64,000 nucleotides of DNA, from positions 186,001 to 250,000 of the forward strand of contig CAZIFA010000003.1 of the NCBI GenBank assembly GCA_964539025.1. Direction: 5' to 3'. The stretch comes from Micavibrio_A sp964539025. GTDB taxonomy: Bacteria; Pseudomonadota; Alphaproteobacteria; Micavibrionales; Micavibrionaceae. The position numbers and the translations under genes were made by a program. How positions within the stretch are numbered: position 1 is the stretch's first letter; every line of letters starts with the position of its first letter. Of the stretch, positions 44,957 to 53,441 are shown in pieces. The notes beneath the pieces are model-generated. The model saw only the letters and a list, made by a program, of their open reading frames with translations, did no database searches and was not told the origin of the DNA.

Positions 44957-46210
44957 ATGACATACAAATCCGATTTCCTGAATATCCTAACCGAACGCGG
45001 CTTCATTCACCAGTGCAGCGATTTCGAAGGCCTCGATAAAAAGCTCTCATCGGGCGTGCAATCCGCCTATATCGGCTTCGATGCCACGGCCAAATCGCTG
45101 CATGTCGGTAATCTGACCGGCATTATGATGCTCAAATGGTTTCAGGAATGCGGGCACCAGCCGATTACGCTGATGGGCGGCGGCACGTCGAAAATCGGCG
45201 ATCCGTCTTTTAAAGACCAGACGCGTAATCTCATGACCGATGAGATCATCGCCGAGAACATGGAGAATATCAGGAAGACCTGCTTCACGCAGTTCTTGAG
45301 ATACGGCAACGGCAAGACCGATGCGAAGATGGTCAACAACGATGACTGGCTCTCGAAACTTGGTTATCTGGAATTCCTGCGCGATTACGGACGTTATTTC
45401 ACCGTCAACCGCATGATCTCATTCGATAGCGTCAAGGCGCGTCTTGATCGCGAAAGCCCGCTGACATTGCTCGAATTCAATTACATGGTGATGCAGGGTT
45501 ACGACTTCCTTGCGCTGTACCGCGAACACGGCACGCTCATTCAGATGGGTGGATCGGATCAATGGGGCAATATCATCAACGGTGTCGATCTCGCGCATAA
45601 ATCGGATCAGGTGCAATTGTTCGCGCTCACCGCGCCGTTGCTGCTCAATGCCGCAGGCGAGAAAATGGGCAAGACGGTCGGGGGTGCGGTCTGGCTCAAT
45701 AAAAACATGCTTTCGGCCTATGATTACTGGCAATGGTATCGCAATGCGGATGATGCCGATGTCGCGAATTTATTGGCGCGGTTTACGATGCTGCCGATGG
45801 CTGAAGTCAAACGCCTTTCGGCATTGCAAGGTTCTGAAATCAACGAAGCCAAGAAAATCCTAGCGCATGAAGCCACGAAACTTTGCCACGGCGAAGCTGC
45901 CGCGATTGAGGCCGCAGCCACAGCGCAAAAAGTGTTCGAGCAGGGTGGCGTTGGCGGCGATTTGCCGAGCATAAGCATCAAGAAGTCCGATCTGGAAAAA
46001 GGCATCGCGGTGATTGATTTATTGGTGCAGGCGGGACTAGCCGCATCGAAAGGCGAAGCCAAACGTTTGATCGAAGGCGGCGGCGCGAAATGCAACGATG
46101 CACCCGTGACCGATGTTGCTGCGACGGTTGCTGCGAATGATCTGACGTCCGATGGCTATATCAAATTGTCAGCCGGTAAAAAACGCCACGCGCTGGTGAA
46201 AACCGCTTAA
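44957..46210 (+). CDS. tyrS: Tyrosyl-tRNA synthetase
   Basis: A 417-residue class I synthetase. The HIGH-like motif is SLHVGNLTG in GFDATAKSLHVGNLTG; the Tyr-binding region includes YMVMQGYDFLALYR and MGGSDQWGNI; the KMSKS-like loop is KMGKTVGG. A C-terminal S4 domain (VIDLLVQAGLAASKGEAKRL) is present. The length is standard. The leader is only 10 bp beyond a palindromic repeat, so no T-box or long leader is present. Confidence 0.97.
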   Translation: MTYKSDFLNILTERGFIHQCSDFEGLDKKLSSGVQSAYIGFDATAKSLHVGNLTGIMMLKWFQECGHQPITLMGGGTSKIGDPSFKDQTRNLMTDEIIAENMENIRKTCFTQFLRYGNGKTDAKMVNNDDWLSKLGYLEFLRDYGRYFTVNRMISFDSVKARLDRESPLTLLEFNYMVMQGYDFLALYREHGTLIQMGGSDQWGNIINGVDLAHKSDQVQLFALTAPLLLNAAGEKMGKTVGGAVWLNKNMLSAYDYWQWYRNADDADVANLLARFTMLPMAEVKRLSALQGSEINEAKKILAHEATKLCHGEAAAIEAAATAQKVFEQGGVGGDLPSISIKKSDLEKGIAVIDLLVQAGLAASKGEAKRLIEGGGAKCNDAPVTDVAATVAANDLTSDGYIKLSAGKKRHALVKTA

Positions 46211-46217
46211 TTTGAAC

Positions 46218-46300
46218 GTCATCCCGAACGCGAAGCGGAGGGATCCTTGCCCTATCCGTTTCCTGTTAAAGATTCCTCACCCTAAAGGGTTCGGAATGAC
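46218..46300. repeat. Palindromic intergenic repeat, copy 8
   Basis: GTCATCCCGAACGCGAAGCG... to ...GGTTCGGAATGAC, between the convergent tyrS and AsmA-like genes. Confidence 0.8.
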
Positions 46301-46330
46301 GGGGAGCGGTGCTCGCAACGACGAAGGCTA

Positions 46331-49300
46331 CTAATTCCCCGCATTCGGCTGGGCCGTGCGCGATGGCGCAGGGACAGGATTGCTCTTGACCGTGCTGCTC
46401 GGCTTGACGGCCTCGTTCGGTGCTTTGGGCACGGCGGAAGGCGCAGCAGCCTTTTTCGGCGGTGTCAGTGGGTCTTGCGGCTTGGGCTGCGGGTCATCCG
46501 GAATTTTGCTTTCATATCCGCCTTCGAACAACAGGCGGCGCAGGAATCCGGGTGCCAAAACGGATAATGGATTAACCATCACGCTCGGCTTGCTGCTAGG
46601 CCCTTTCATCGTGTAGGTCGCGGCGATCAACCCCGTGCTGCCACCCAGAATATCCCCGATCAACGGAATTTGCGCGAGCAGCGAATTGATCTCCGTCATC
46701 GGAATGATCGTGCCGGAAACATCCGTTGTCTTTTGGCCGCGATCGACCACGCCTTCGAACGTCAGACCGACAGATGATCCCGATGTTTTTCCATCCTTGA
46801 TGATAAGCAAATTGCCCGCGGGGCGGAACCGCCATTCATAATTGGATTCCAGCTTGGAAAAAGTCAGCCCCTGATTGCTCAAAAGCTCTCCCACGCCGGT
46901 CAAACTCATCAGGCTTAAAAGCTGCGCCAGCGCGGGCGCCTTCACCACGTTGATATTTTCCATCCGCATTGAGCCAAACAGATCGCCGCGCAAATCGCCG
47001 CCCTTGGGTTCGCCGTAAATCAAAAGCGTGCCGCCGCGAATATTTTCGTAAAGCCCGAACGCCTGCAACACAGCGCCCGCATCATCCGTTTGCAATCGGA
47101 AAGTACGCTTTCCCGTTTCATCCGGCTTGAAACGCACGAATAATTTTCCCTTGCCGAGCGCGCCGTCCATCTCCAATTGCGTGATATCGCCGTCCGTATC
47201 CATCTCCATATAGACCTTGGCGTTGGGGATTTTCTGCCCGCCCGCACCGAGCATAGTATCGGCATGCAGCGATATAACCTTCGCCTGCTCCTGCCCCTTG
47301 GCCTGCTGCGCCTTGGCGTTGAGGTCGGAGGCTTCCGCTTCTTGCAAGAACGGCGCGAGGTCGAACACCGGCCCCTTCGCGTTCACCTGCATGACGTTGT
47401 TCTTGTTCACATCGAACGACACCTGCATCTGCGTCTGGCCTATTTTCGCCGAAGGCAATGTGCCGCTCGCCAGTTCCGCATCCTTGCCGTTCATCGGCGC
47501 GAAACCTATCGTCGCACCGCTCACCGCCAACGTGTCGCTTTTAAGTTCGACATCCGTGAGCTTCTTTAGGATATCGTTCTCCAGCCACGCTTTCATAGTA
47601 AGGCTAGCTGCCTGCCCCGGCGGCTTTTCATACTTGAACGGCTTTATATGAATGGTCATCGGCTTCAGGTCGGCCTTGATATCGATATCCGAACTGCCGT
47701 TGCCCTTGTCGGTATAAACCACGTTCACCGGGAACGTGCCGCTGATATATTCGTCCAGTTCGACACCGAAATGATGGCGCAATTCCTGATCGGCGTTAAT
47801 GCTGGCATTCACCTGCATCGAATAAGGATGGCCAGCGCTTTCGAAATATTGATGCCATTCCATCTTGGTGTCGCGGCCCGCGAGTTTGGCATCACCCTTG
47901 ATTCTAAAGCCGCCCTCTTCTGTCTGCAACGAAAGAGGCCCGCCTGATAACGTCAGCCCGACGACAATCCCCGGCACTTCGATATCGGTCAACGTGCCCT
48001 TGATATCAACCTTCACATCTTCTTTTGGCACATCCTCAACGGTCGGCAACCCGATATCGAGCGCTGCATCAATCGTGCCCTTGACGTTTTTCGCATCGAT
48101 GCCGATCTGCTCCGGCCCCATATCGATCGGCTCCAGCGCGATATATTGCAATGCTGTCGCCATAGGTCCTTTGGCATTGAGTTTGATCGTGACATAGCCG
48201 GCGCCGGAACGCATGATGTCGGTAACTTTAATAACGATATCGCTGCCCGCGATATCGCCGATCATCCCGCCTTGGCCGATAATATCTAGCGTCTCTGCGG
48301 CAAGATCGAGCGATCCACGCCCCTTGCCGCCCGTGACGGGCATCAACGTGTCGCTGTATTTCACATCCGCATCCTCAAACGCGAAATCGAGTTTCATCTT
48401 CGGCACATCGAACGACCATTCGTCGCGCTGCAATTCCTCGTTGCGGGTTTTCTCGCCCGTCAGTTCCATGTTGAGGGCAACGCTGCTGAATTTGCCATTG
48501 CCGATCTTGTTGGCCAGCCAGTCATACGCCTCGCCGTCATATTCCGATTTGGGAAATAGGGCGACGACATGCTTGCGATTCACCGTGCCGACGCGCAACT
48601 GGATCGGCATGTTCATCTCCGTCTTGCCGAACGTGCCGCGCCCTTGACCCGATACCGGAATACCGCCGATCCATCCCGAAAGGTCGGTAAATTCCATCTC
48701 GCCCTTGGATGAATCATATTCCGCCTTGACCGCAAGATTGCGCAATGAAATCGGCGCTTCGAATTCTTCGGGGATCACCAGCATCCCTTCGGGGATCATG
48801 CCTTTGAAACTGACATAGGACGGGGTGAGGTTCGTATCCATCGCCGATTCCACATCGCCCGTGAAATACAAATCCTGCCCGCTCAATATATCGGGCAACG
48901 GTAAGAAGCGCGAAAGCAGGTACGGATTGATGTCCTGAATATGCGTGGCGGCGCGGAAATCGTCCGTCTTCTTGCGGTAAACCATGTCTATCTTGAGCGA
49001 TGCCTGCTTGTTGCGCCCGCCCGGCAGATCGACATCGAGCGAAGCCGCAACGCCCTGATCCTCTTCTGCGATACCGAAATCAAGATCGGTCAAATACCAA
49101 GACACGCCATACTGGTAATCGCGTACGGCCACTCTCGCATCCTTGATGATGAATTTATTGAGCCGCGAAAAAATGCTCCCGCGTTTATGCGTTGCCATCT
49201 CTTTAAAGATGCTGGCAATTTCCTGTCCCGGATCCTTTGTGGTCTCATCCGTGCGCACCTGCGTTGTTTTATTTTCCGCCTCATTGCGCACGAACAAATC

Positions 49301-49723
49301 GAGCTGCCCCTCGGCGGTACGCACCAACTCCAGCGACGGCGATTTGATGATCACGCTCACCGGACGTATCCGCCCGAACAATAACGCGCCGCGTGACAAC
49401 CCGACCGATGCCTGCGTAATCGAAAGCGAATTCGCCTCCGCGCCGCCTTTGCGCACTTTTAAATTGCGAAGATCGAGTTGGAACGGCCCCTGCAATTCCG
49501 GCCATGAAAAAACCATGTCGTCAAACTTGACGGATAACTCTTCGTCGGCATTGCTCAACGCCTCTTCGACGTAATCCTTCGCCCAGCCGACGCTGATCGG
49601 CCCTTGCGAAACGTTCCAGATGAACGCGCCAAGCCCGATGGCGGCAAGCAACGCCACGACCACCACCGTTTCAAGGGTGATAATCAGGGTCCGGTTGCTG
49701 AATTTCCACACATGCCTGAGCAC
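46331..49723 (-). CDS. AsmA-like/DUF3971-type large envelope protein
   Basis: An 1130-residue protein with one N-terminal TM anchor (TLIITLETVVVVALLAAIGL, about residues 12-35), then a very long beta-strand-rich periplasmic region (repeated amphipathic strands, e.g. SLSITQASVGLSRGALLFGR). Near residues 940-1050 comes the AsmA_2/DUF3971 region (GRLSGDLFG-type segment, EGVVDRGQKTTDVSGTIIPM, GLIAATYTMKGPSSKPSVMV). The tail is Pro/Lys-rich. YhdP/AsmA relatives form bridge-like grooves that carry phospholipid between the membranes. It is a single gene. Subfamily naming is by pattern only. Confidence 0.85.
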   Translation of the reverse strand: MLRHVWKFSNRTLIITLETVVVVALLAAIGLGAFIWNVSQGPISVGWAKDYVEEALSNADEELSVKFDDMVFSWPELQGPFQLDLRNLKVRKGGAEANSLSITQASVGLSRGALLFGRIRPVSVIIKSPSLELVRTAEGQLDLFVRNEAENKTTQVRTDETTKDPGQEIASIFKEMATHKRGSIFSRLNKFIIKDARVAVRDYQYGVSWYLTDLDFGIAEEDQGVAASLDVDLPGGRNKQASLKIDMVYRKKTDDFRAATHIQDINPYLLSRFLPLPDILSGQDLYFTGDVESAMDTNLTPSYVSFKGMIPEGMLVIPEEFEAPISLRNLAVKAEYDSSKGEMEFTDLSGWIGGIPVSGQGRGTFGKTEMNMPIQLRVGTVNRKHVVALFPKSEYDGEAYDWLANKIGNGKFSSVALNMELTGEKTRNEELQRDEWSFDVPKMKLDFAFEDADVKYSDTLMPVTGGKGRGSLDLAAETLDIIGQGGMIGDIAGSDIVIKVTDIMRSGAGYVTIKLNAKGPMATALQYIALEPIDMGPEQIGIDAKNVKGTIDAALDIGLPTVEDVPKEDVKVDIKGTLTDIEVPGIVVGLTLSGGPLSLQTEEGGFRIKGDAKLAGRDTKMEWHQYFESAGHPYSMQVNASINADQELRHHFGVELDEYISGTFPVNVVYTDKGNGSSDIDIKADLKPMTIHIKPFKYEKPPGQAASLTMKAWLENDILKKLTDVELKSDTLAVSGATIGFAPMNGKDAELASGTLPSAKIGQTQMQVSFDVNKNNVMQVNAKGPVFDLAPFLQEAEASDLNAKAQQAKGQEQAKVISLHADTMLGAGGQKIPNAKVYMEMDTDGDITQLEMDGALGKGKLFVRFKPDETGKRTFRLQTDDAGAVLQAFGLYENIRGGTLLIYGEPKGGDLRGDLFGSMRMENINVVKAPALAQLLSLMSLTGVGELLSNQGLTFSKLESNYEWRFRPAGNLLIIKDGKTSGSSVGLTFEGVVDRGQKTTDVSGTIIPMTEINSLLAQIPLIGDILGGSTGLIAATYTMKGPSSKPSVMVNPLSVLAPGFLRRLLFEGGYESKIPDDPQPKPQDPLTPPKKAAAPSAVPKAPNEAVKPSSTVKSNPVPAPSRTAQPNAGN

Positions 49724-49820
49724 GAAAGTCCTAGGGGAAGCTATGAATAGTCTTTAATTACAATAGGATATATTTACCACTAACACAATCTTGCCTTTTG
49801 GCGTTCTCCCCCCATTTGTC

Positions 49821-49927
49821 GTCATCCCGAACCCTGCGAAGCCGTAGGCGAAGCATGGGGAGGGATCTTTATTGGAAATCGAACAATCAGGGATTCCTCC
49901 GCCTGCTTGGCAGGCGTTCGGAATGAC
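49821..49927. repeat. Palindromic intergenic repeat, copy 9
   Basis: GTCATCCCGAACCCTGCG... to ...GCGTTCGGAATGAC, in the bcp leader. Confidence 0.75.
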
Positions 49928-49971
49928 GCTAAGTTTCGTTCGTCCACGACATTTACAAAAAGGAAACACAA

Positions 49972-50451
49972 ATGCCCATGCCCAAAGAAGGTTCCACCGC
50001 CCCTGAAATTGACTTACCGACCGATGGCGGCGGCAATTTCCGGCTTTCCGACATGAAGGGCGAAACGGTTCTGGTGTATTTTTATCCCAAGGATGATACG
50101 TCAGGCTGCACGGCGGAATCCTGCTCGTTCAACGATAATCTCAAAACGCTTGGCAAACTCGGCTGCACCATCGTCGGTATTTCAAAAGACAGCGTCCAAA
50201 GCCACGATAAATTCAAAAAGAAATACAACCTGAACTTCCCCCTCGCCTCCGATGAAGACGGCGATGTTTGTGAACGCTACGGCGTCTGGGTGGAAAAATC
50301 GATGTACGGCCGCAAATATATGGGCATCGAACGCACGACGTTCTTGATCGATAAACACGGCAAGATTCAAAAAATCTGGAACAAGGTCAAAGTCAACGGT
50401 CACACGGATGAAGTGCTGGCTGAACTACAGGGTAAAGCGAAGGCGGCATAA
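49972..50451 (+). CDS. bcp: Thioredoxin-dependent thiol peroxidase (Bcp/PrxQ)
   Basis: A 159-residue atypical 2-Cys peroxiredoxin. Peroxidatic and resolving Cys are in FYPKDDTSGCTAESCSFND (Cys-x4-Cys), with the conserved Thr two residues before the first Cys area. VVGIS-like LGCTIVGISKDSVQSH, FPLASDEDGDVCERYGVWVE and the TFLIDKHGKIQKIW segment complete the fold. It reduces hydroperoxides. Its last eight codons plus the downstream flank recur at 51982-52072, beyond the toxin-immunity pair. A second start codon lies two residues in (MPMP). Confidence 0.95.
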   Translation: MPMPKEGSTAPEIDLPTDGGGNFRLSDMKGETVLVYFYPKDDTSGCTAESCSFNDNLKTLGKLGCTIVGISKDSVQSHDKFKKKYNLNFPLASDEDGDVCERYGVWVEKSMYGRKYMGIERTTFLIDKHGKIQKIWNKVKVNGHTDEVLAELQGKAKAA

Positions 50452-50513
50452 TCCCTCTTCGTCATTGCGAGGAACAACCCCACATGTCATCCCCCGGCTT
50501 GACCGGGGGATCC
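50422..50513 (+). repeat. Left copy of 92-bp direct repeat (bcp 3' end plus flank)
   Basis: It runs from GAACTACAGGGTAAAGCG in bcp through the CATTGCGAGG motif to the CCCCCGG/CCGGGGG hairpin and GGATCC. It aligns with 51982-52072 at roughly four of five bases. The part at 50486-50513 is also half a GTCATCC repeat. Confidence 0.8.
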
Positions 50514-50551
50514 ATTTTTGAACTCTATGAACTCTGCAGTTAAATTATTTC

Positions 50552-50580
50552 TTGACTTCTTTGCTTAAATAGATTTATAT
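50552..50580 (+). promoter_or_regulatory. Sigma-70-like promoter upstream of the toxin gene
   Basis: TTGACT (50552-50557), 17-bp spacer, TTATAT (50575-50580). Confidence 0.5.
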
Positions 50581-50598
50581 TCCTATCAGACATTTGAA

Positions 50599-50648
50599 CC
50601 CGCTTTTGCGCCCCGGATAGCCCGGCCCCGCGCAAAGGCGGGTTTTTT
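50599..50648 (+). terminator. Strong intrinsic terminator or attenuator in the toxin leader
   Basis: A 13-bp stem CCCGCTTTTGCGC/GCGCAAAGGCGGG (50599-50611 with 50630-50642, one G-U pair) followed by TTTTTT. It sits between the candidate promoter and the toxin ATG at 50686. Confidence 0.75.
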
Positions 50649-50685
50649 ATTTGGCTCATATGGAATGGGTGGAAAAGGATGACGC

Positions 50686-51702
50686 ATGGCCTTTGTGCTG
50701 GCGGCAAAAATCGATCTTGCACGAAATCCGGAAACGGAGGACGAGCGTACCACCGTGCGCCAGTTGAAAATTGCACTGAACCGGCTCGGATTCTACACGC
50801 CCAATCCCAACATTGGAATGACTGATGACATCGATGTTGGTCTCAAAGATGCCGTATATGCTTTCCAGCGCAAAGCCACCATTTATTTCGACGATGTGGC
50901 GCTTGGCCCCGGCACCACGACCGAACGGATTCTAAACCGTGACCTCGCCGTGATGGACGATCATGCGTTTTATATCTGGCACACAGTGGGTGACCATAAA
51001 GTGCGCGGCGAACACGCAAGACGAAATGGCCAGACATTTTCTTGGGCCAATCCGCCCGACGATGAAAACCCCGGTGAAGATTACAATTGCCGCTGCTGGG
51101 CGGAACCGATCAACCCGTCCCGCCATCCCTGGAATGAATGGACACGCCAACGCCAACAACAACGCTTCGCACAATCGTCTGTGACCGAAAAACTCGCGCC
51201 GCTGAAAGAGCTGAAAACCGAAATTCCCGATCTGATGACTCCAGTGGACGCCATCAATCCAACCATAAGCCCGCTAGATATTATCGGCTGGGGCGCAGTT
51301 CCGGCTGCAAAATATATCGGTCGCCCCATTGTCACGGAAATCGCAAAAAGGCAATTGGCGCGGGAAGCGGCAAAAAGGGATGTGGAGTGGATTAGAAATG
51401 CTTCAAGAGACCAGTTACAGAAGAAATTTAAACATGCGAATATCTTCGGTGTACAAGGTAATCAAAGTAATAAAACTCTGGAGGCATATAAAAAGGCTTT
51501 AGAGGATCATGTTAAATCGCCCAGTACTATTGAAAGACCGGGAACTCTTCACAAAAAAGCAGCAACACATTACTATGATCCTAAAACATATCTGAATGTT
51601 ACAAAAGACGTGCGCGGAAATTTTAGATCTGCATGGAAACTGTCAGAAGAGCAGATGGAACATATGAAGGCCACAGGTGATTTAGGAGGAGGAACAAAAT
51701 GA
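50686..51702 (+). CDS. Polymorphic toxin: PG-binding-like, phage gpF-like and colicin D-like RNase
   Basis: A 338-residue multidomain toxin. Residues 20-82 resemble a peptidoglycan-binding fold (TVRQLKIALNRLGFYTPNPN, VGLKDAVYAFQRK). Residues 93-142 carry the C-terminal motif of phage Mu gpF/SPP1 gp7-type minor head proteins (KVRGEHARRNGQTFSW...PGEDYNCRCWAEP). Residues 195-215 are a Gly-rich hydrophobic linker. Residues 243-335 match colicin D-type tRNases: KKFKHANIFG includes the Lys-Phe-Lys-His of the active site, with THYYDPKTYLNV and SAWKLS after it. Colicin D cuts tRNA-Arg anticodon loops. The toxin half is visibly AT-richer than the front. The immunity gene overlaps its stop by 4 bp. Domain calls are by motif only. 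Confidence 0.85.
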   Translation: MAFVLAAKIDLARNPETEDERTTVRQLKIALNRLGFYTPNPNIGMTDDIDVGLKDAVYAFQRKATIYFDDVALGPGTTTERILNRDLAVMDDHAFYIWHTVGDHKVRGEHARRNGQTFSWANPPDDENPGEDYNCRCWAEPINPSRHPWNEWTRQRQQQRFAQSSVTEKLAPLKELKTEIPDLMTPVDAINPTISPLDIIGWGAVPAAKYIGRPIVTEIAKRQLAREAAKRDVEWIRNASRDQLQKKFKHANIFGVQGNQSNKTLEAYKKALEDHVKSPSTIERPGTLHKKAATHYYDPKTYLNVTKDVRGNFRSAWKLSEEQMEHMKATGDLGGGTK

Positions 51703-51995
51703 CAAGTAAGTACGTAGGGTCATTTGCCGATTTAATTGAAAAATTTTTAACAAAATCCATAACTACCCTCGATTTTGAGAAGCAATTTTTAATTTTGTGG
51801 AATAATGACATAAATTATTTGGAACATAGTGCTTATGGCCCTGTAGAAAGTTTGTTTTTTTCTGTAGACAAATTTACAGATCTTCCGCTTGGACCAGAAG
51901 ATGATCCCGACGATTTCATCAACGAAGACCAGCTTCGCGAAAGTGCTGCCAAAACTCTTCAAGAACTTCGGGCTTTAAATGGAATTACAGGGTAA
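51699..51995 (+). CDS. Colicin D immunity-like protein
   Basis: A 98-residue acidic helical protein: FADLIEKFLTKSITTLDFEK, then FSVDKFTDLP and the LRESAAKTLQEL helix. The pattern L-x-x-FLxxKIT-x-x-xF...AExF resembles ColD immunity (Pfam Colicin_immun), which occupies the tRNA-binding pocket of the toxin. The ATG overlaps the toxin TGA by 4 bp, so the two are cotranslated. Codons are AT-rich like the toxin end. The last five codons and stop come from the copied bcp 3' end read in another frame. Confidence 0.85.
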   Translation: MTSKYVGSFADLIEKFLTKSITTLDFEKQFLILWNNDINYLEHSAYGPVESLFFSVDKFTDLPLGPEDDPDDFINEDQLRESAAKTLQELRALNGITG

Positions 51996-52011
51996 AGCGA
52001 AGGCTGCTTAG
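51982..52011 (+). pseudogene. Fossil of the bcp 3' end (nine codons plus stop)
   Basis: GAA TTA CAG GGT AAA GCG AAG and on gives ELQGKAKAA-stop, the C-terminus of Bcp at 50451. The rest of the gene is absent; the immunity ORF overlaps it in another frame. Confidence 0.8.
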
Positions 52012-52072
52012 CCCCGTCCCGCCATTGCGAGGCAATCCCACAATGTCATCCCCCGACTTGATCGGGGGATCC
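51982..52072 (+). repeat. Right copy of the bcp 3'-end direct repeat
   Basis: It reads ELQGKAKAA-stop in the bcp frame (51982-52011), then CCATTGCGAGG and the CCCCCGA/TCGGGGG hairpin, as at 50422-50513. Confidence 0.8.
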
Positions 52073-52123
52073 ATACAATGGTGAAAACGTCTTCTGGATT
52101 CTCCGATCAAGCCGGAGAATGAC
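52045..52123. repeat. Palindromic intergenic repeat, copy 10
   Basis: GTCATCCCCCGAC... to ...GCCGGAGAATGAC, 10 bp from the 52133 gene stop. Together with the half copy at 50486-50513 it brackets the toxin-immunity pair. Confidence 0.75.
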
Positions 52124-52132
52124 AATGTATAA

Positions 52133-52570
52133 TTACCCACACACCGCCGCGGGTTTATCCTTATCGCGCTTAACCGTAAAATATGCCATATGACCCTGAA
52201 TGCTTTCGGAATCGCCTTGCGTTTCCGTGCCATCGAAATATTCCAGCGCGGCCTCGATCTCGTCCTCGCCGGATTTATAAGTGCTGAGCACGCCTTCAAC
52301 GTGTTTGCAGTTCTCCATCTTCGCATCGCACAGGCTGACTTCCATGCTCACCGCTTGACCCTCGAACACCTGCCCTCTCGTTCTATAGGCATCATCCGGT
52401 TTGATCCTTTCATACACAGTGATGCGGATATGGTTGTCCAGATCCATCGTCACCGCCGCCCCGTCCGTCGGCCCGCAACCGGCATAAAATTTACCGCCAA
52501 TCTGCTCCTGCGCGAAAACGGGCGTGCCCATCAAAATAATTGCAAGAGCAATCAAACTTATATTCATCAT
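52133..52570 (-). CDS. Exported hypothetical protein, 145 aa
   Basis: Signal peptide MMNISLIALAIILMGTPVFA, then QEQIGGKFYAGCGPTDGAAV; a beta-rich mature domain with four Cys (AGCGP, SLCDAKMENCKH and the C-terminal AAVCG), probably disulfide bonded. Not recognised. It is 4 bp downstream of the substrate-binding protein gene on the same strand, so an operon is likely. Confidence 0.65.
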   Translation of the reverse strand: MMNISLIALAIILMGTPVFAQEQIGGKFYAGCGPTDGAAVTMDLDNHIRITVYERIKPDDAYRTRGQVFEGQAVSMEVSLCDAKMENCKHVEGVLSTYKSGEDEIEAALEYFDGTETQGDSESIQGHMAYFTVKRDKDKPAAVCG

Positions 52571-52574
52571 CGCA

Positions 52575-53435
52575 TTACCTCTTATCTTGATATGGTTTAC
52601 TTACGCGGAACAGCATTTCGCCCTTGGGATCGTACTTATCCAAAATCCGATCAACCGTGCCGTTACCGATCATGATTTTATTGACCGTGTTGATCGCGCT
52701 TTTAAAATCATATTCGCCTTTGCCGATCGTCATGCTGACGATACCCAGATTGACGGGATGGCCGAGAGGCACCTCGCGGATTTTCTGCGCGTTGTTTTCG
52801 TTGTACACGACGGCGGTCACGACATCCGTTGCAATCAAATCCACCTTCTTCGTCACCAGATTTAAAATCAGATCGCTATAGGGCGTGATGGCAGGCAGGC
52901 TTTTCATCGTCGCCTTGGGGAACGCCTGCACCGGATTATGAAACGATGTATCGCCTTCTATTCCCGCAAACACGGTCGATGGCTGATTGATCGCATCCGG
53001 CTTGCGATCGAATCTTGTATCGCCCGCGCGCGCGTAAACATATTCTGGAACGTAGGCATACGCATCGGTGAAATCCGCGAATTTTGCGCGCTCTGCCGTT
53101 GGGAATCCGGCCGCACATTCGGCATCGACGCGCTTGCTGCGCATGGCTTCGATATAGGTCGCGATATCGCCTTCCACCTTCCAGTTGACTTTCCACCCCA
53201 TCGCGGCGGCCAGCGCTTCGGTATATTCATACGTGAACCCGCCGAGCTTTCCGGTGTTCGGGTCTTTGGTGATGAAAGGCGGCCAGACGATATAGATGCA
53301 ATTAAGCGTCCCGGTGCGCATCACCCGCTCATAAACGCTTTCGGACCGGGCGTTTTGTTTTCCCGGTCCGAAGGCAAAAAGTATGAGCGTTGAAACGATG
53401 GCGGATGCGATACAGGCTGTAATTATAGCCCGCAT
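52575..53435 (-). CDS. Periplasmic amino-acid-type solute-binding protein (SBP_bac_3 like)
   Basis: A 286-residue protein with an N-terminal hydrophobic signal (MRAIITACIASAIVSTLILF). The family-3 binding fold shows as GTLNCIYIVWPPFITKDPNT, KLGGFTYEYTEALAAAMGWK and a second lobe VKKVDLIATDVVTAVVYNEN. No ABC permease or ATPase is adjacent, so it may be an orphan receptor or signalling protein rather than a transporter part. Probably cotranscribed with 52133-52570 downstream; the hydrolase gene lies 6 bp upstream. Confidence 0.82.
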   Translation of the reverse strand: MRAIITACIASAIVSTLILFAFGPGKQNARSESVYERVMRTGTLNCIYIVWPPFITKDPNTGKLGGFTYEYTEALAAAMGWKVNWKVEGDIATYIEAMRSKRVDAECAAGFPTAERAKFADFTDAYAYVPEYVYARAGDTRFDRKPDAINQPSTVFAGIEGDTSFHNPVQAFPKATMKSLPAITPYSDLILNLVTKKVDLIATDVVTAVVYNENNAQKIREVPLGHPVNLGIVSMTIGKGEYDFKSAINTVNKIMIGNGTVDRILDKYDPKGEMLFRVSKPYQDKR

Positions 53436-53441
53436 GGTTGG

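Noticed and set aside
32252..52123. CRISPR array made of the GTCATCC repeats.
   Set aside because: Copies are kilobases apart, palindromic over their whole length and lack unique spacers of equal size; no cas genes.
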